IMG/VR virus record: IMGVR_UViG_3300025030_000076
Location: 1 to 64,000 of that record
Direction: 5' to 3' (one strand)
Source: a virus
DNA length: 64,000 bases
Made by a program: the position numbers and the translations under genes. The notes under the pieces are model-generated. The model ran no database searches. It worked only from the letters and a program-made list of their open reading frames with translations, and was not told where the DNA came from. Below, piece after piece: positions 8,163 to 15,440 of the stretch (within the stretch, counting starts at the first letter, position 1; the number at the start of each line of letters is the position of its first letter).

Positions 8163-9332
8163 TTAGCTGGCCTTGTTGGTCAGGTAATAGAATGCTTCGC
8201 TTTGAAGCACTCCGCCACCGCGGAAGATCGACGCAAAGATGCCGATCTGCCCGGTCGCCATGTACAGGTACGGATTGCGCTGTACGACCATGCCCGGCTT
8301 CTCGACTACCGCGTAGTAGGAGAAGTTGCCGAACACAATACACTTTGCCGATGCTGTGGTATATGGTTCAAGGTCGTCGTCGATGACGGCCTTGTAGCCG
8401 AAAAAGTCGCCATCCTGCGGGGTCTGCACGTAAGCAAACGGGACCGCGGACGTTCCACCGCTGCCCTTGAGATACCACTTGGTCACATTCGCCATGAGCA
8501 TGGCGGACTCGCTTGGGACGTTGTACCCGCCGCCGAGATAGCCGATGAGCGCGGAGAGTTCCGAAGGCAGAATGATGTCGGTCGTGGCGGTCGTATTTGC
8601 AACCGTCGCGCCGGTCACGATACCCTCAGGCTGTGCCGTGCCTGTACCTGTGGTGAAGATGGTGTTCTCGGTGTTGGCAACTGCGCGCCCAAGAGCATTG
8701 GTAAACCAGGCTTCCCAGTTCGTGCCGTTGTACATCAAGAATTCTTCGTTCATCTTGGTCAATTTGGTGTACTTGTACAGGATGAGGTCTTTCTGTGATA
8801 CGGTTCCCTCATTCTCATCGTACGTGCCAGCCTCAGCCGTCAAAATAAAATCGGTCAGGCTGGTATTCTCACGCGGGACCAACAGATGATCGGAAGGGGT
8901 CGTCAGGAACGTGCAAGGGACTTGCCGCGCCCATGACATGATATCGCGCTTGGCGATGATCTGGTTGTACAAGGGATCGGGAACCAGGAACCCACCGCTT
9001 GCTCCGGTCGTGATGTTCCAGGCGGCCTTGCCTGCCTTGATGTTGTCGAAAGACGAATCAGGTCGGAGCAGCCCTTGATTTTCCTGCCCGGTCTTGAGCC
9101 AGGACTTGAATGCGCCGATGCCATCGTTGTCATCATCGGTCGGCTCAGTGGGGTGGTAGAAAGTCTGCGGCCCGTGCTCTTTCAACTCCTCAACGGCCTT
9201 TTTGTACCCGGCGTCCTCTGCGGCCTTCAGTTCTGCCGCCCTCTGCGCTTCCGCCTGGGATTTCGCTTCGCGCTCTGCAAGCGCGTCAGCGACCGCCTTA
9301 TCTACGGCGGATTTGATTTCTAACTCTTCCAT
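8163..9332 (-). CDS. major capsid protein from internal start, first copy (389 aa)
   Basis: An ATG at 9332 inside the fused frame is preceded by AAAGGGAG at good spacing. The same start and ribosome site begin the second copy (62814-63977). The protein has an acidic helical N-terminal arm (delta-domain-like scaffold), then a typical HK97-fold capsid sequence with GGFLVPDPLYNQII, the segment VANTENTIFTTGTGTAQPEG, and C-terminal strands FGNFSYYAVVEKPGM and GQIGIFASIFRGG. It is followed by the decoration gene. Confidence 0.88.
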   Translation of the reverse strand: MEELEIKSAVDKAVADALAEREAKSQAEAQRAAELKAAEDAGYKKAVEELKEHGPQTFYHPTEPTDDDNDGIGAFKSWLKTGQENQGLLRPDSSFDNIKAGKAAWNITTGASGGFLVPDPLYNQIIAKRDIMSWARQVPCTFLTTPSDHLLVPRENTSLTDFILTAEAGTYDENEGTVSQKDLILYKYTKLTKMNEEFLMYNGTNWEAWFTNALGRAVANTENTIFTTGTGTAQPEGIVTGATVANTTATTDIILPSELSALIGYLGGGYNVPSESAMLMANVTKWYLKGSGGTSAVPFAYVQTPQDGDFFGYKAVIDDDLEPYTTASAKCIVFGNFSYYAVVEKPGMVVQRNPYLYMATGQIGIFASIFRGGGVLQSEAFYYLTNKAS

Positions 9333-10247
9333 GATGTTCTCCCTTTGTTTGGTAACAGGTTGATTGGTTTGTTTGTTTTGGTTTGGTTGGTTATCCTCCT
9401 CAACGGGCAACGCCGCATGAGAAGTTAGTAACGATTTAATTGGCAGTATCTGATTGGTCTTGCGGAACTCTGCCGGATGCGGGGTAAGCGACGCGTCCAG
9501 ACCTAAGCGCCAGCGCGTGACTTCCCACACGCCGTTCTTGATTGCTTTGCGGTCTACAAGATGCGATGCAGTTCCAGACGACCAGGCTAATTTCCCCGCA
9601 AGCCCCAGCTCCGCGATTGTCTTTTCGTACTCATTACGCGCTTCGATCACCACCTCGGCAAACACTCCAACGTCATCAATGGCGAGTGTCGCTTTATTGG
9701 ATAGCGGCTCTGTGTATTTCACTTCAATGTTGTTATGTTTCTTGACGCGGATCGGTAAACGGTGGTTAAACCATGTATCGGATTGTTTGGCGTCGCCGAA
9801 GTCGGTATTTTTCGTGAAGTAATCGCCTTCCAGGTCTGGATTTTTTGAATCCCCGAAGCGGATCAGATAACCCCCTAATTTGACCGCGCCGCCGTCCAAT
9901 GACGTGGCTTTGACCGCATCGCCGGGGTAGATATATTCCTCATCCAGCGATTTACCCTCCATCATAGGAATTTCACCCCCTGGCTTTTCACACTCAGCGC
10001 CGTTTTCCACCATGATGTCATGCACGGTCTGGAACGCCTCTGTTTCTTTGCGCGTGTGCCGCGCGCCGATTTTCAGGAAGTGCTTGACCGCATCTTCCAC
10101 AGACATCCCATAGAACGACTTCTTCTCCCCCCATATGCTCATGCAAGCGGCGGCGGCTTCGTCCTGTTCTTTCCCCTCTTCCAGCATGGCAGGCATACAA
10201 GCCCCCATCCACTTATCTTTATCGTCGTATTCCGATACGTTCGGCAT
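8163..10247 (-). CDS. prohead protease fused in frame to major capsid protein (694 aa)
   Basis: Residues 1-60 hold a Cys/Met-rich helix (CMPAML...AAAACMSIW). Residues 100-280 look like an HK97-type prohead serine protease, with a WFNHRLPI histidine segment and a WSSGTASHLV serine segment. A Gln/Asn-rich linker follows and then the capsid sequence, with no stop between. The usual arrangement is two separate genes. A strong internal start (9332) would release capsid protein alone. The fused form may serve as protease plus scaffold. RBS GAGGG precedes the start at 10247. Confidence 0.8.
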   Translation of the reverse strand: MPNVSEYDDKDKWMGACMPAMLEEGKEQDEAAAACMSIWGEKKSFYGMSVEDAVKHFLKIGARHTRKETEAFQTVHDIMVENGAECEKPGGEIPMMEGKSLDEEYIYPGDAVKATSLDGGAVKLGGYLIRFGDSKNPDLEGDYFTKNTDFGDAKQSDTWFNHRLPIRVKKHNNIEVKYTEPLSNKATLAIDDVGVFAEVVIEARNEYEKTIAELGLAGKLAWSSGTASHLVDRKAIKNGVWEVTRWRLGLDASLTPHPAEFRKTNQILPIKSLLTSHAALPVEEDNQPNQNKQTNQPVTKQRENIMEELEIKSAVDKAVADALAEREAKSQAEAQRAAELKAAEDAGYKKAVEELKEHGPQTFYHPTEPTDDDNDGIGAFKSWLKTGQENQGLLRPDSSFDNIKAGKAAWNITTGASGGFLVPDPLYNQIIAKRDIMSWARQVPCTFLTTPSDHLLVPRENTSLTDFILTAEAGTYDENEGTVSQKDLILYKYTKLTKMNEEFLMYNGTNWEAWFTNALGRAVANTENTIFTTGTGTAQPEGIVTGATVANTTATTDIILPSELSALIGYLGGGYNVPSESAMLMANVTKWYLKGSGGTSAVPFAYVQTPQDGDFFGYKAVIDDDLEPYTTASAKCIVFGNFSYYAVVEKPGMVVQRNPYLYMATGQIGIFASIFRGGGVLQSEAFYYLTNKAS

Positions 10248-10270
10248 TTATCCCTCTGCGTATTAAACGC

Positions 10271-10392
10271 AAAAACCGGCTGCTCTCCTTCTCTTTCGAG
10301 AAAAGAACAACCGGCTCAAAGTCTAACGGTTAGTTATTGGCTGTGCGCTTCTGTTACACAGTAGGGCGCGTCGCCTGGGCATTCCTGCCTGC
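10271..10392 (-). ncRNA. structured leader or small RNA ending in a terminator before protease-capsid
   Basis: Transcription from the promoter at 10397-10425 would run through GGCG/CGCC, CTGTG/CACAG and CTAAC/GTTAG hairpins. It then meets a Rho-independent terminator on the minus strand: CCGGTTG (rc of 10308-10314) paired with CAGCCGG (rc of 10276-10282), followed by TTTTT. The protease ATG lies only 24 bases further. This would give a 120-nt RNA unless read-through occurs, so it could be an attenuator, an antitermination RNA or a free small RNA. Confidence 0.5.
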
Positions 10393-10396
10393 AAAC

Positions 10397-10425
10397 ATTA
10401 TAGACGATTTGTTCTATTTATGCAA
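10397..10425 (-). promoter_or_regulatory. promoter for protease-capsid operon
   Basis: On the minus strand TTGCAT (10425-10420) and TATAAT (10402-10397) are 17 bases apart. It overlaps the end of the small gene at 10414-10560 and faces the protease-capsid gene. Confidence 0.6.
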
Positions 10426-10560
10426 GGTCTTACTCCAACACTCTTTGCATTCGCGGCGGTGCCTGTCCAGCGCCCGCCAACGGTGACGGTCGTACAAGCC
10501 CCAAGCGACGGCGCAAAGGTGGATAAGTGTCACAATGTTAGCACAATTATTCTGTTTCAT
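10414..10560 (-). CDS. small hypothetical protein with hydrophobic N-terminus (48 aa)
   Basis: The frame reads MKQNNCANIVTLIHLCAVAW and then a basic Arg/His-rich tail ending in CKECW. The first 20 residues could be a membrane anchor. The ribosome site is weak. It lies divergently against the HNH leader at 10563. No family is recognised and it may not be expressed. Confidence 0.35.
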   Translation of the reverse strand: MKQNNCANIVTLIHLCAVAWGLYDRHRWRALDRHRRECKECWSKTLHK

Positions 10561-10562
10561 GT

Positions 10563-10687
10563 TATAATATCTACGTCACACGCGGCGGGTTATTTTTTCG
10601 CCACAAAGAGCCGTCTCTTTCCCAAACTCGCGCGTGTGACAACAAGCGAAAAAACAGGAAGGAGGCGGCTCTTTGTGAAGGTGTCCT
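10563..10687 (+). promoter_or_regulatory. promoter and folded leader of the HNH / RAMP-like unit
   Basis: Extended -10 TGT-TATAAT (hexamer 10563-10568). GTCACACGCG (10575-10584) is complementary to CGCGTGTGAC (10631-10640). CACAAAGAGCCG (10602-10613) is complementary to CGGCTCTTTGTG (10666-10677), 12 of 12. A third pair, TTTTTTCGC (10593-10601) and GCGAAAAAA (10646-10654), is interleaved with both. The order allows a complex pseudoknot or switching folds ending just upstream of the HNH ribosome site. Confidence 0.7.
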
Positions 10688-11137
10688 ATGGATTACAACA
10701 AATATATTGCGTCTAAAGAGTGGGACGAAAAACGTAAAGCCAGGAAGAAACTAGACGGGTATCGTTGCCGCCTGTGTGATGAGGACGGGACACACTATCA
10801 ATTGGAGGTACACCATCGTCCATCTGCTTATGCAAAAATTCCAAACGAATCAATCGAAGATGATCTAATAACGGTTTGCTCCCGTTGCCATAACCTCATT
10901 ACGGACGTAATCCGTGAAGATAGATATGGACGACTGGAACACGAACCCACAACGATAACGACCAACATTCAAATAAGACAGGAGATATATCATGGCTTGG
11001 AAAACACTAACATACAAACTGAACTCATCCGCCCCGCTGATAATGCACAACGGGCAGACGGCAGACCCAACAAACAAGTGGTCGAAGTTAATCAAACAGA
11101 TTTCATCCAAACGCGCAAAGACAGACGCGGATCATGA
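10688..11137 (+). CDS. HNH endonuclease (149 aa frame)
   Basis: The frame starts MDYNKYIASKEWDEKRKARK, a common opening of phage HNH proteins. It has zinc pairs CRLC and CSRC and the HNH core LEVHHRP and DDLITVCSRCHNLI. RBS AAGG lies ahead of ATG 10688. The domain is complete by about residue 95. The last 48 codons overlap the next gene in another frame by 146 bases and look like read-through, so the natural stop may have been lost when the units were joined. Confidence 0.8.
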   Translation: MDYNKYIASKEWDEKRKARKKLDGYRCRLCDEDGTHYQLEVHHRPSAYAKIPNESIEDDLITVCSRCHNLITDVIREDRYGRLEHEPTTITTNIQIRQEIYHGLENTNIQTELIRPADNAQRADGRPNKQVVEVNQTDFIQTRKDRRGS

Positions 11138-11573
11138 GGAAATGGCGCGCCTTGAATTTATGGCGGGCTTGTATCTTGATGAGTCTGGCCCCGTCCTGCC
11201 CGCGTACATGATCGAAGCAACAATCTTGGGAGGCGCTAAGAAATCCAAAGAGGGGCAGACTTCAAAGTCTGGTTATTTTTGTCTGGAACATGCGCCGCTT
11301 GAATATGCTGGACCGCGTACAGCTAATGAATTATGGGATGATGAGCAATTCCGTTTTAGTTCTATTGTTCGCGTACAGACTTCCCGTGTTTCACGGATGC
11401 GTCCCATCTTTCGAGAATGGTCTGCCATAGTTACTCTTAATGTGGAAGATACACTAGTCAATCCCGCACAGGTTGACAGATGGCTTAATGCCTCTGGCTC
11501 TCAGGTTGGTTTAGGTGACTGGCGTCCGCAGTATGGACGCTTTACTTCCGAACGCGTGAATGGTCACAAGTAA
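10992..11573 (+). CDS. RAMP / Cas7-like phage protein of unknown function (193 aa)
   Basis: A strong site (AGGAGA) precedes ATG 10992. The N-terminal strand MAWKTLTYKLNSSAPLIMHN followed by GQTADP resembles the opening of RAMP-fold proteins. The C-terminus SGSQVGLGDWRPQYGRFTSE resembles the Gly-rich loop of that fold. A middle block has LPAYMIEATILGGAK. This is a motif-level resemblance only; no CRISPR repeats or other cas genes are present. Its stop TAA is followed without a gap by an array of GGYNN pentamers and a terminator, so one transcript would carry HNH, this protein and the repeat RNA. RNA or DNA binding is a reasonable guess. Confidence 0.55.
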   Translation: MAWKTLTYKLNSSAPLIMHNGQTADPTNKWSKLIKQISSKRAKTDADHEEMARLEFMAGLYLDESGPVLPAYMIEATILGGAKKSKEGQTSKSGYFCLEHAPLEYAGPRTANELWDDEQFRFSSIVRVQTSRVSRMRPIFREWSAIVTLNVEDTLVNPAQVDRWLNASGSQVGLGDWRPQYGRFTSERVNGHK

Positions 11574-11658
11574 GGCCCGGCTGGGCGTGGCGTGGTATGG
11601 TGCGGTAGGTTCTGGTTTGGCACGGCTTGGTTAGGCGGGGTGAGGTACGGTAGGGAGC
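11574..11658 (+). repeat. phased GGYNN pentanucleotide array
   Basis: Starting at the base after the stop codon, 17 consecutive five-base units can be read: GGCCC, GGCTG, GGCGT twice, GGTAT, GGTGC, GGTAG, GTTCT, GGTTT, GGCAC, GGCTT, GGTTA, GGCGG, GGTGA, GGTAC, GGTAG, GGAGC. Sixteen begin with GG and 15 fit GGY; positions four and five vary freely. The exact 5-base phase and free last two bases are unlike microsatellite slippage. It joins the terminator at 11658. Confidence 0.85.
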
Positions 11659-11694
11659 AGAGAGATTACTTATCTAGCAATCTCTCTGTTTTTT
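11658..11694 (+). terminator. Rho-independent terminator after the GGYNN array
   Basis: CAGAGAGATT (11658-11667) pairs with AATCTCTCTG (11679-11688) and is followed by TTTTTT. It also encodes the last residues of the opposing epimerase gene. Confidence 0.8.
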
Positions 11695-12343
11695 CTGCAT
11701 CTACTGGCACGTAACAAGGCATTGGGTCTTTGCCATTCTCGACAACTATTTCTGACTTTGAGTTATTATCCTTGATAATCTTTTTTGCCAATTCAAGCAT
11801 CGTGATCGGCGTAATGCCTCCGATGTCGTAGCATTCGCCGCGCTCGCCATGCAGTAACACAGCCCACATTCGCCGCGCCATATCTTCGCCGCTCATATAT
11901 GTTCTAATAGTATTTCCATCCCCAAATATTCTCAGTGGCTCGCCTTTTCTTGCCGCATTTTCAAATGCTACTATCGCGTGATCTGCTGATAGCCTTTCCC
12001 CATGAAATGCAAACAACCGACAAACGACCACATCGACGCCGCTATCCAGGCACTCTTTTTCCCAATCGAGTTTATTCTGCCTGTACTCGGTATCATTCTC
12101 ATCGTGATAGACAATACCGCTCGAAGCATACAGCACGCGGATACCGAATGGCTGTGCATATTCCAGAACCTCATACGGCGAGATATTCGCCAGATGCACG
12201 ATGTAATCCCAGGTCATCCATTTCCAGTGCCGGAGTTCGTAGTCGCTTTTGCCGATGTAACTGATACGTAAATCAGGCGGGGCGGTTTGCCGCATCCAAA
12301 AGCCACAGAAGCCTGTACCGCCTACGACTAAAACTTTATCCAT
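11666..12343 (-). CDS. NAD-dependent epimerase/dehydratase (short SDR, about 225 aa)
   Basis: The start MDKVLVVGGTGFCG (12343) carries the GGTGFCG nucleotide-binding motif. Later comes a serine strand YASSGIVY and a YRQNK motif that fits the catalytic YxxxK. The C-terminal half has FGDGNTIRTYMSGEDMARRM as in nucleotide-sugar epimerases. At about 225 aa it is shorter than the usual 300 or more, with a reduced N-terminal half. It ends the sugar cluster. It could reduce or epimerise a 4-keto sugar; substrate is inferred. Confidence 0.75.
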   Translation of the reverse strand: MDKVLVVGGTGFCGFWMRQTAPPDLRISYIGKSDYELRHWKWMTWDYIVHLANISPYEVLEYAQPFGIRVLYASSGIVYHDENDTEYRQNKLDWEKECLDSGVDVVVCRLFAFHGERLSADHAIVAFENAARKGEPLRIFGDGNTIRTYMSGEDMARRMWAVLLHGERGECYDIGGITPITMLELAKKIIKDNNSKSEIVVENGKDPMPCYVPVDAEKTERLLDK

Positions 12344-12345
12344 TA

Positions 12346-12594
12346 TCAGTTCCATCTCCACGGCTCACGTATTCGTTTTACAAATTCAATCTCAATCGTT
12401 GCACCTCTTGATATTTTCCTCCATGACCTGTTGATTTTATGCCTGAACCATTGCCACCAAAGCCAATTGAACAAACGACGCAAAAGCGATGGATGGTACG
12501 GCTTTACTTCCATGCCTTTTACGAACGATGTCAGGTCTGTCAATTCGTCAGATGATCGAATCTCAAATTTCGTGATCTTGTTTGTTTTAGCCAT
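12346..12594 (-). CDS. small hypothetical protein of the sugar cluster (82 aa)
   Basis: The 82-aa basic, Trp-rich protein (LLRRLFNWLWWQWFRHKINR in the middle) overlaps the upstream RfbH-like gene by eight bases and runs into the epimerase start. The Trp/Arg helix may be membrane-associated. No family is recognised. Confidence 0.6.
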   Translation of the reverse strand: MAKTNKITKFEIRSSDELTDLTSFVKGMEVKPYHPSLLRRLFNWLWWQWFRHKINRSWRKISRGATIEIEFVKRIREPWRWN

Positions 12595-13717
12595 TGTAAA
12601 AACTCCGAATGGTTTCCGCTTGGTACTCTCTCATTTCCTCATTGATCCCTGGAAAGACGCCGACCCAAATCGCTTTTTCATGAATGATATTGGCGCCATC
12701 TAAATTACCAATGACGCGATGCTCTATGTTCTTATACGCGGATTGTCTCAGCAGATTGCCGCCCATTGCGGGCCTATTCCCGACTCCACGCTCATCCAGA
12801 TACCGCGCCAATTTGTTACGGTGTTCTGTAACAAAAGCAAAGCCGAACCATGAAGGGTTGCTCCCCGGCGAAGCCTGGACGATCTCAATCGGTAAATCCT
12901 TCAAGTTATTATACAAATATGTCCAGTTCTCGCGCCGCTTTTCGATAAACCCTTCAAGCCTATCCAGTTGCGCCACACCTACGGCGGCTTGGAAATCGCT
13001 TGCCTTGAGATTCCACCCGATACGCGAGTACATATATTTATGATCTATTTCATAGTCAAATCGTTTCCCGCAGGTATTATCCTTTCCTGGCTCACAGAAG
13101 CAGTCCCGCCCCCAATCCCGGTAACTCTCGATAATCTTCCTCAGCCGCGGGCTATCAGTCAGTACCATGCCACCTTCGCCGGTGGTGATGTGATGCGCCG
13201 GGTAAAATGAGACGGTAGACATTATGCCGCGACGACCAACCATCTGCCCGTTGATCGTGCTCCCTACCGCGTCGCAGCAATCTTCGATGATAGGTATTCC
13301 ATAGCTCGACAAATAAGTCAGGTCTACGGGGTTTCCAAGCGCATGCGCCATAATAATGGCTTTTACATTGTCGGGAGAATATTCCCAGCCGTCCGCGCAG
13401 TTCAGCGTCTTTGGGTCACTGTCCACAAACACCGGCACTAAGCCAAGCTGAATGATGCAATTGACCGTCGTGGGGAAGTTCACCGCCGTGGTGATGACCT
13501 CCGAGCCTTTCGGAAGCTCTAGAGCAGATAATGCCAGTAAATTTGCACTCGAACCGCTATTACACAGGATCGCCTCACGCGCACCCATGAATCGAGCGAA
13601 GCCGCGCTCGAAGCGGTTCGTCCAAATGAATCCGCCGTAACTCTGCGAGTTCGCGACTTCTATCACGTTATCCGCTTCTTCCTTTCCAGTCACTTGCCCC
13701 GAAATAGGGACTTTCAT
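12587..13717 (-). CDS. RfbH-type CDP-4-keto-6-deoxyglucose 3-dehydrase (DegT/DnrJ family)
   Basis: The PLP-site segment reads SFYPAHHITTGEGG, where the usual catalytic lysine is histidine, the hallmark of RfbH/DdhC (E1) enzymes. The segment DWGRDCFCEPGKDNTCGKRF supplies four cysteines, matching the 2Fe-2S ligands of E1. The family removes the 3-hydroxyl of CDP-4-keto-6-deoxyglucose to make 3,6-dideoxyhexoses. The start MKVPISGQVTG (13717) is chosen by family alignment, with AAGG upstream. It is near full length. CDP-sugar synthase and 4,6-dehydratase genes are not seen in the window and may be supplied by the host. Confidence 0.85.
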   Translation of the reverse strand: MKVPISGQVTGKEEADNVIEVANSQSYGGFIWTNRFERGFARFMGAREAILCNSGSSANLLALSALELPKGSEVITTAVNFPTTVNCIIQLGLVPVFVDSDPKTLNCADGWEYSPDNVKAIIMAHALGNPVDLTYLSSYGIPIIEDCCDAVGSTINGQMVGRRGIMSTVSFYPAHHITTGEGGMVLTDSPRLRKIIESYRDWGRDCFCEPGKDNTCGKRFDYEIDHKYMYSRIGWNLKASDFQAAVGVAQLDRLEGFIEKRRENWTYLYNNLKDLPIEIVQASPGSNPSWFGFAFVTEHRNKLARYLDERGVGNRPAMGGNLLRQSAYKNIEHRVIGNLDGANIIHEKAIWVGVFPGINEEMREYQAETIRSFYNG

Positions 13718-13788
13718 ATATACCGTTACCTTTATCAAGTAACAGGTATACAACGATACACTGAGATTGATACATATTAGTTTTGTTA

Positions 13789-13810
13789 CCAGCGACAGCG
13801 CGCTAGGCGA
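13789..13810. repeat. 22-bp direct repeat, copy 1
   Basis: CCAGCGACAGCGCGCTAGGC plus GA; the partner is at 14017-14038 with one mismatch. The pair brackets the small membrane-protein gene, suggesting duplication or insertion of that segment. Confidence 0.7.
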
Positions 13811-13822
13811 AAATACAACAGG

Positions 13823-13996
13823 TTACTTTTGAGGGCGCTTTATCATCACGGAATAAAACACTGCCATTTCCACGATATACAGTAAAACCGTCGCGGCAAT
13901 ATCCATTCCTGATGTAATGCCCAAAGTATAGTGCATGTAACTGCCAACAACCAGGGGCAGGAAAATCATCAAAATCAAAACTATTGTTAGTGCCAT
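13823..13996 (-). CDS. small membrane protein (57 aa, two TM segments)
   Basis: Start MALTIVLILMIFLP (13996) has AAAGG eight bases upstream. Two hydrophobic helices are visible, LTIVLILMIFLPLVV and TVLLYIVEMAVFYSVM, ending in a basic KRPQK tail. It is flanked by 22-bp direct repeats and sits inside the sugar cluster. A small membrane role is all that can be said. Confidence 0.6.
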   Translation of the reverse strand: MALTIVLILMIFLPLVVGSYMHYTLGITSGMDIAATVLLYIVEMAVFYSVMIKRPQK

Positions 13997-14016
13997 TTCA
14001 AAACCTTTCTTGTCTC

Positions 14017-14038
14017 CAGCGACAGCGCGCAAGGCGAC
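14017..14038. repeat. 22-bp direct repeat, copy 2
   Basis: Same as 13789-13810 apart from A for T at one position. On the minus strand it lies in the leader of the 13996 gene. Confidence 0.7.
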
Positions 14039-14053
14039 AATTGAATATACTTA

Positions 14054-14275
14054 TTATTTAATCTTCTTGAATGTTACTGCACTATAGGAGGCGTCTGGAA
14101 AGCGTTGCATCACATTACTCCAACATTCGATAACACCGTATCCCGGTTTACAGACAGCGTACTCCACCGTAATTGTCTCTCCAGACGTCAGCGTCATTTC
14201 GTAGGTATGTTTACTGCCTCCACAAGCAGTCAGTAATAATACCAGCACTAAAATCAGGAAGATAGTCTTTTTCAT
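14054..14275 (-). CDS. small lipoprotein (73 aa)
   Basis: An N-terminal signal, MKKTIFLILVLVLLLTACGG, ends in an LTAC lipobox. The mature part of about 55 residues has a short beta-like region and two more cysteines. Lipoprotein genes carried as phage morons can act in superinfection exclusion; that role here is inference. Confidence 0.75.
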   Translation of the reverse strand: MKKTIFLILVLVLLLTACGGSKHTYEMTLTSGETITVEYAVCKPGYGVIECWSNVMQRFPDASYSAVTFKKIK

Positions 14276-14303
14276 TTTTTCAAACCTTTCCGAAGTGTGG
14301 CGG

Positions 14304-15440
14304 TTACCCGTCCCACTCCATAATCTCTCTCAATTCATTCTCAGGTAGATATGGATACATATTCTCCATGTCATCTGTCCTGATCGGATTACCACTTGCC
14401 ATCACGCGCGGCAACTGCTGCCATTCGGGGTCAACAAACACTTCCACGACCATCGGCGCAATCCCGAAGCATCGGGCGAAGTTCGGCAAATCCCGCCCAT
14501 GCAAGGGCATGTAACAGAGGCGATATGCCTCCGCAATTGCTTCTATGCTGGGGAGCGTCAGCCCTGTGGCAGGGTTGGCACCCGTCACGCGCCCGAAGCG
14601 CGCAAGCTGTCCCACGCGGATGGAGTTATAGCCGCCGTTATTCATCACGAAAAAGATAATCGGCAGGCGCAGCCTGCGTATCGTCTCCAGTTCCTGCGCG
14701 TTCATCGCAAAGCCGCCGTCGCCCGTCACGCAGATAGTGCGCCGCCCGGATGCCAGCGCAGAGCCGAGAGCCATCGGAATATCAGCGCCCATTGCGCCGA
14801 TTGTGCAGACGTTGGAGATACGCTGCCCCGCTCGGACTTTATACGCCTGGAAGAACACAGTCGGGGCGTTGCCCGATGAGCCGATAGCGAACACGTCATC
14901 CGACTGGCTGTGGTCATGCAGGAGTCGCGTGAACGTGAACGGGTCTACGAAATGATCGCCGCCTCCGTCTCCCGTCTCCTGTCTCCCGTCCAGTTCAGGC
15001 CGGAAGCGGGTGTAGAGCGCCTTGCACCAGTTGAGCCAGTCGCGATGAGGCGGTTCAAAGGCCGGAAGAAAATCAATGTCATCTCTACAATCAAGGGTCT
15101 GCGTAACGTGGTAACGCTTCGGGAACTTCTGTGCCTCTGCGGGGTCTATATCATAAATATATATCTCCGCATTCGGCGCGAAGCGGTCATAATCATAGGC
15201 GACTTGTTCACCGTCCAGCCGTGCGCCGAAGCAATAGAGATGGGTGGCTTTTTGCTGAATTATGCAAGATGCGCGCTGGCCGAAGATTCCAGGTCTGCCG
15301 CAATAGACGGGGGAATCTTCTGACAGTAGATCAGCCGCCATCCAAGTTGTAATGCACGGCACTTGTAAAGAAGTAAGGTGATTTATAAGCGCCGGGTTAT
15401 TGCGGATGCCGTTGCCGATGAGGATGACTGGCTTATACAT
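14304..15440 (-). CDS. ThDP-dependent enzyme, central and C-terminal domains (378 aa)
   Basis: It starts in the central domain (PVILIGNGIRNNPAL). The C-terminal PP domain holds the ThDP-binding TGDGGFAMNAQELETIRR and the closing VMNNGGYN, the GDG...N motif. It overlaps the N-terminal-domain gene by eight bases (ATGTATAA). Together they make one acetolactate-synthase-like enzyme. Near an RfbH homologue it could act like YerE, which adds an acetyl branch to a CDP-3,6-dideoxy-4-ketohexose; this is inference. Confidence 0.8.
   Translation of the reverse strand: MYKPVILIGNGIRNNPALINHLTSLQVPCITTWMAADLLSEDSPVYCGRPGIFGQRASCIIQQKATHLYCFGARLDGEQVAYDYDRFAPNAEIYIYDIDPAEAQKFPKRYHVTQTLDCRDDIDFLPAFEPPHRDWLNWCKALYTRFRPELDGRQETGDGGGDHFVDPFTFTRLLHDHSQSDDVFAIGSSGNAPTVFFQAYKVRAGQRISNVCTIGAMGADIPMALGSALASGRRTICVTGDGGFAMNAQELETIRRLRLPIIFFVMNNGGYNSIRVGQLARFGRVTGANPATGLTLPSIEAIAEAYRLCYMPLHGRDLPNFARCFGIAPMVVEVFVDPEWQQLPRVMASGNPIRTDDMENMYPYLPENELREIMEWDG

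Noticed and set aside
8064-8798. 244-codon plus-strand frame over the capsid gene
   Set aside because: It lies opposite the conserved capsid sequence; the second module has only shorter, different plus-strand frames there.
10992-11573. True CRISPR-Cas effector
   Set aside because: Only RAMP-like end motifs are visible; no cas1, cas2, cas3, helicase or repeats nearby.
11574-11658. CRISPR array
   Set aside because: Units are five bases with no spacers; this is a phased pentamer array, not repeat-spacer DNA.
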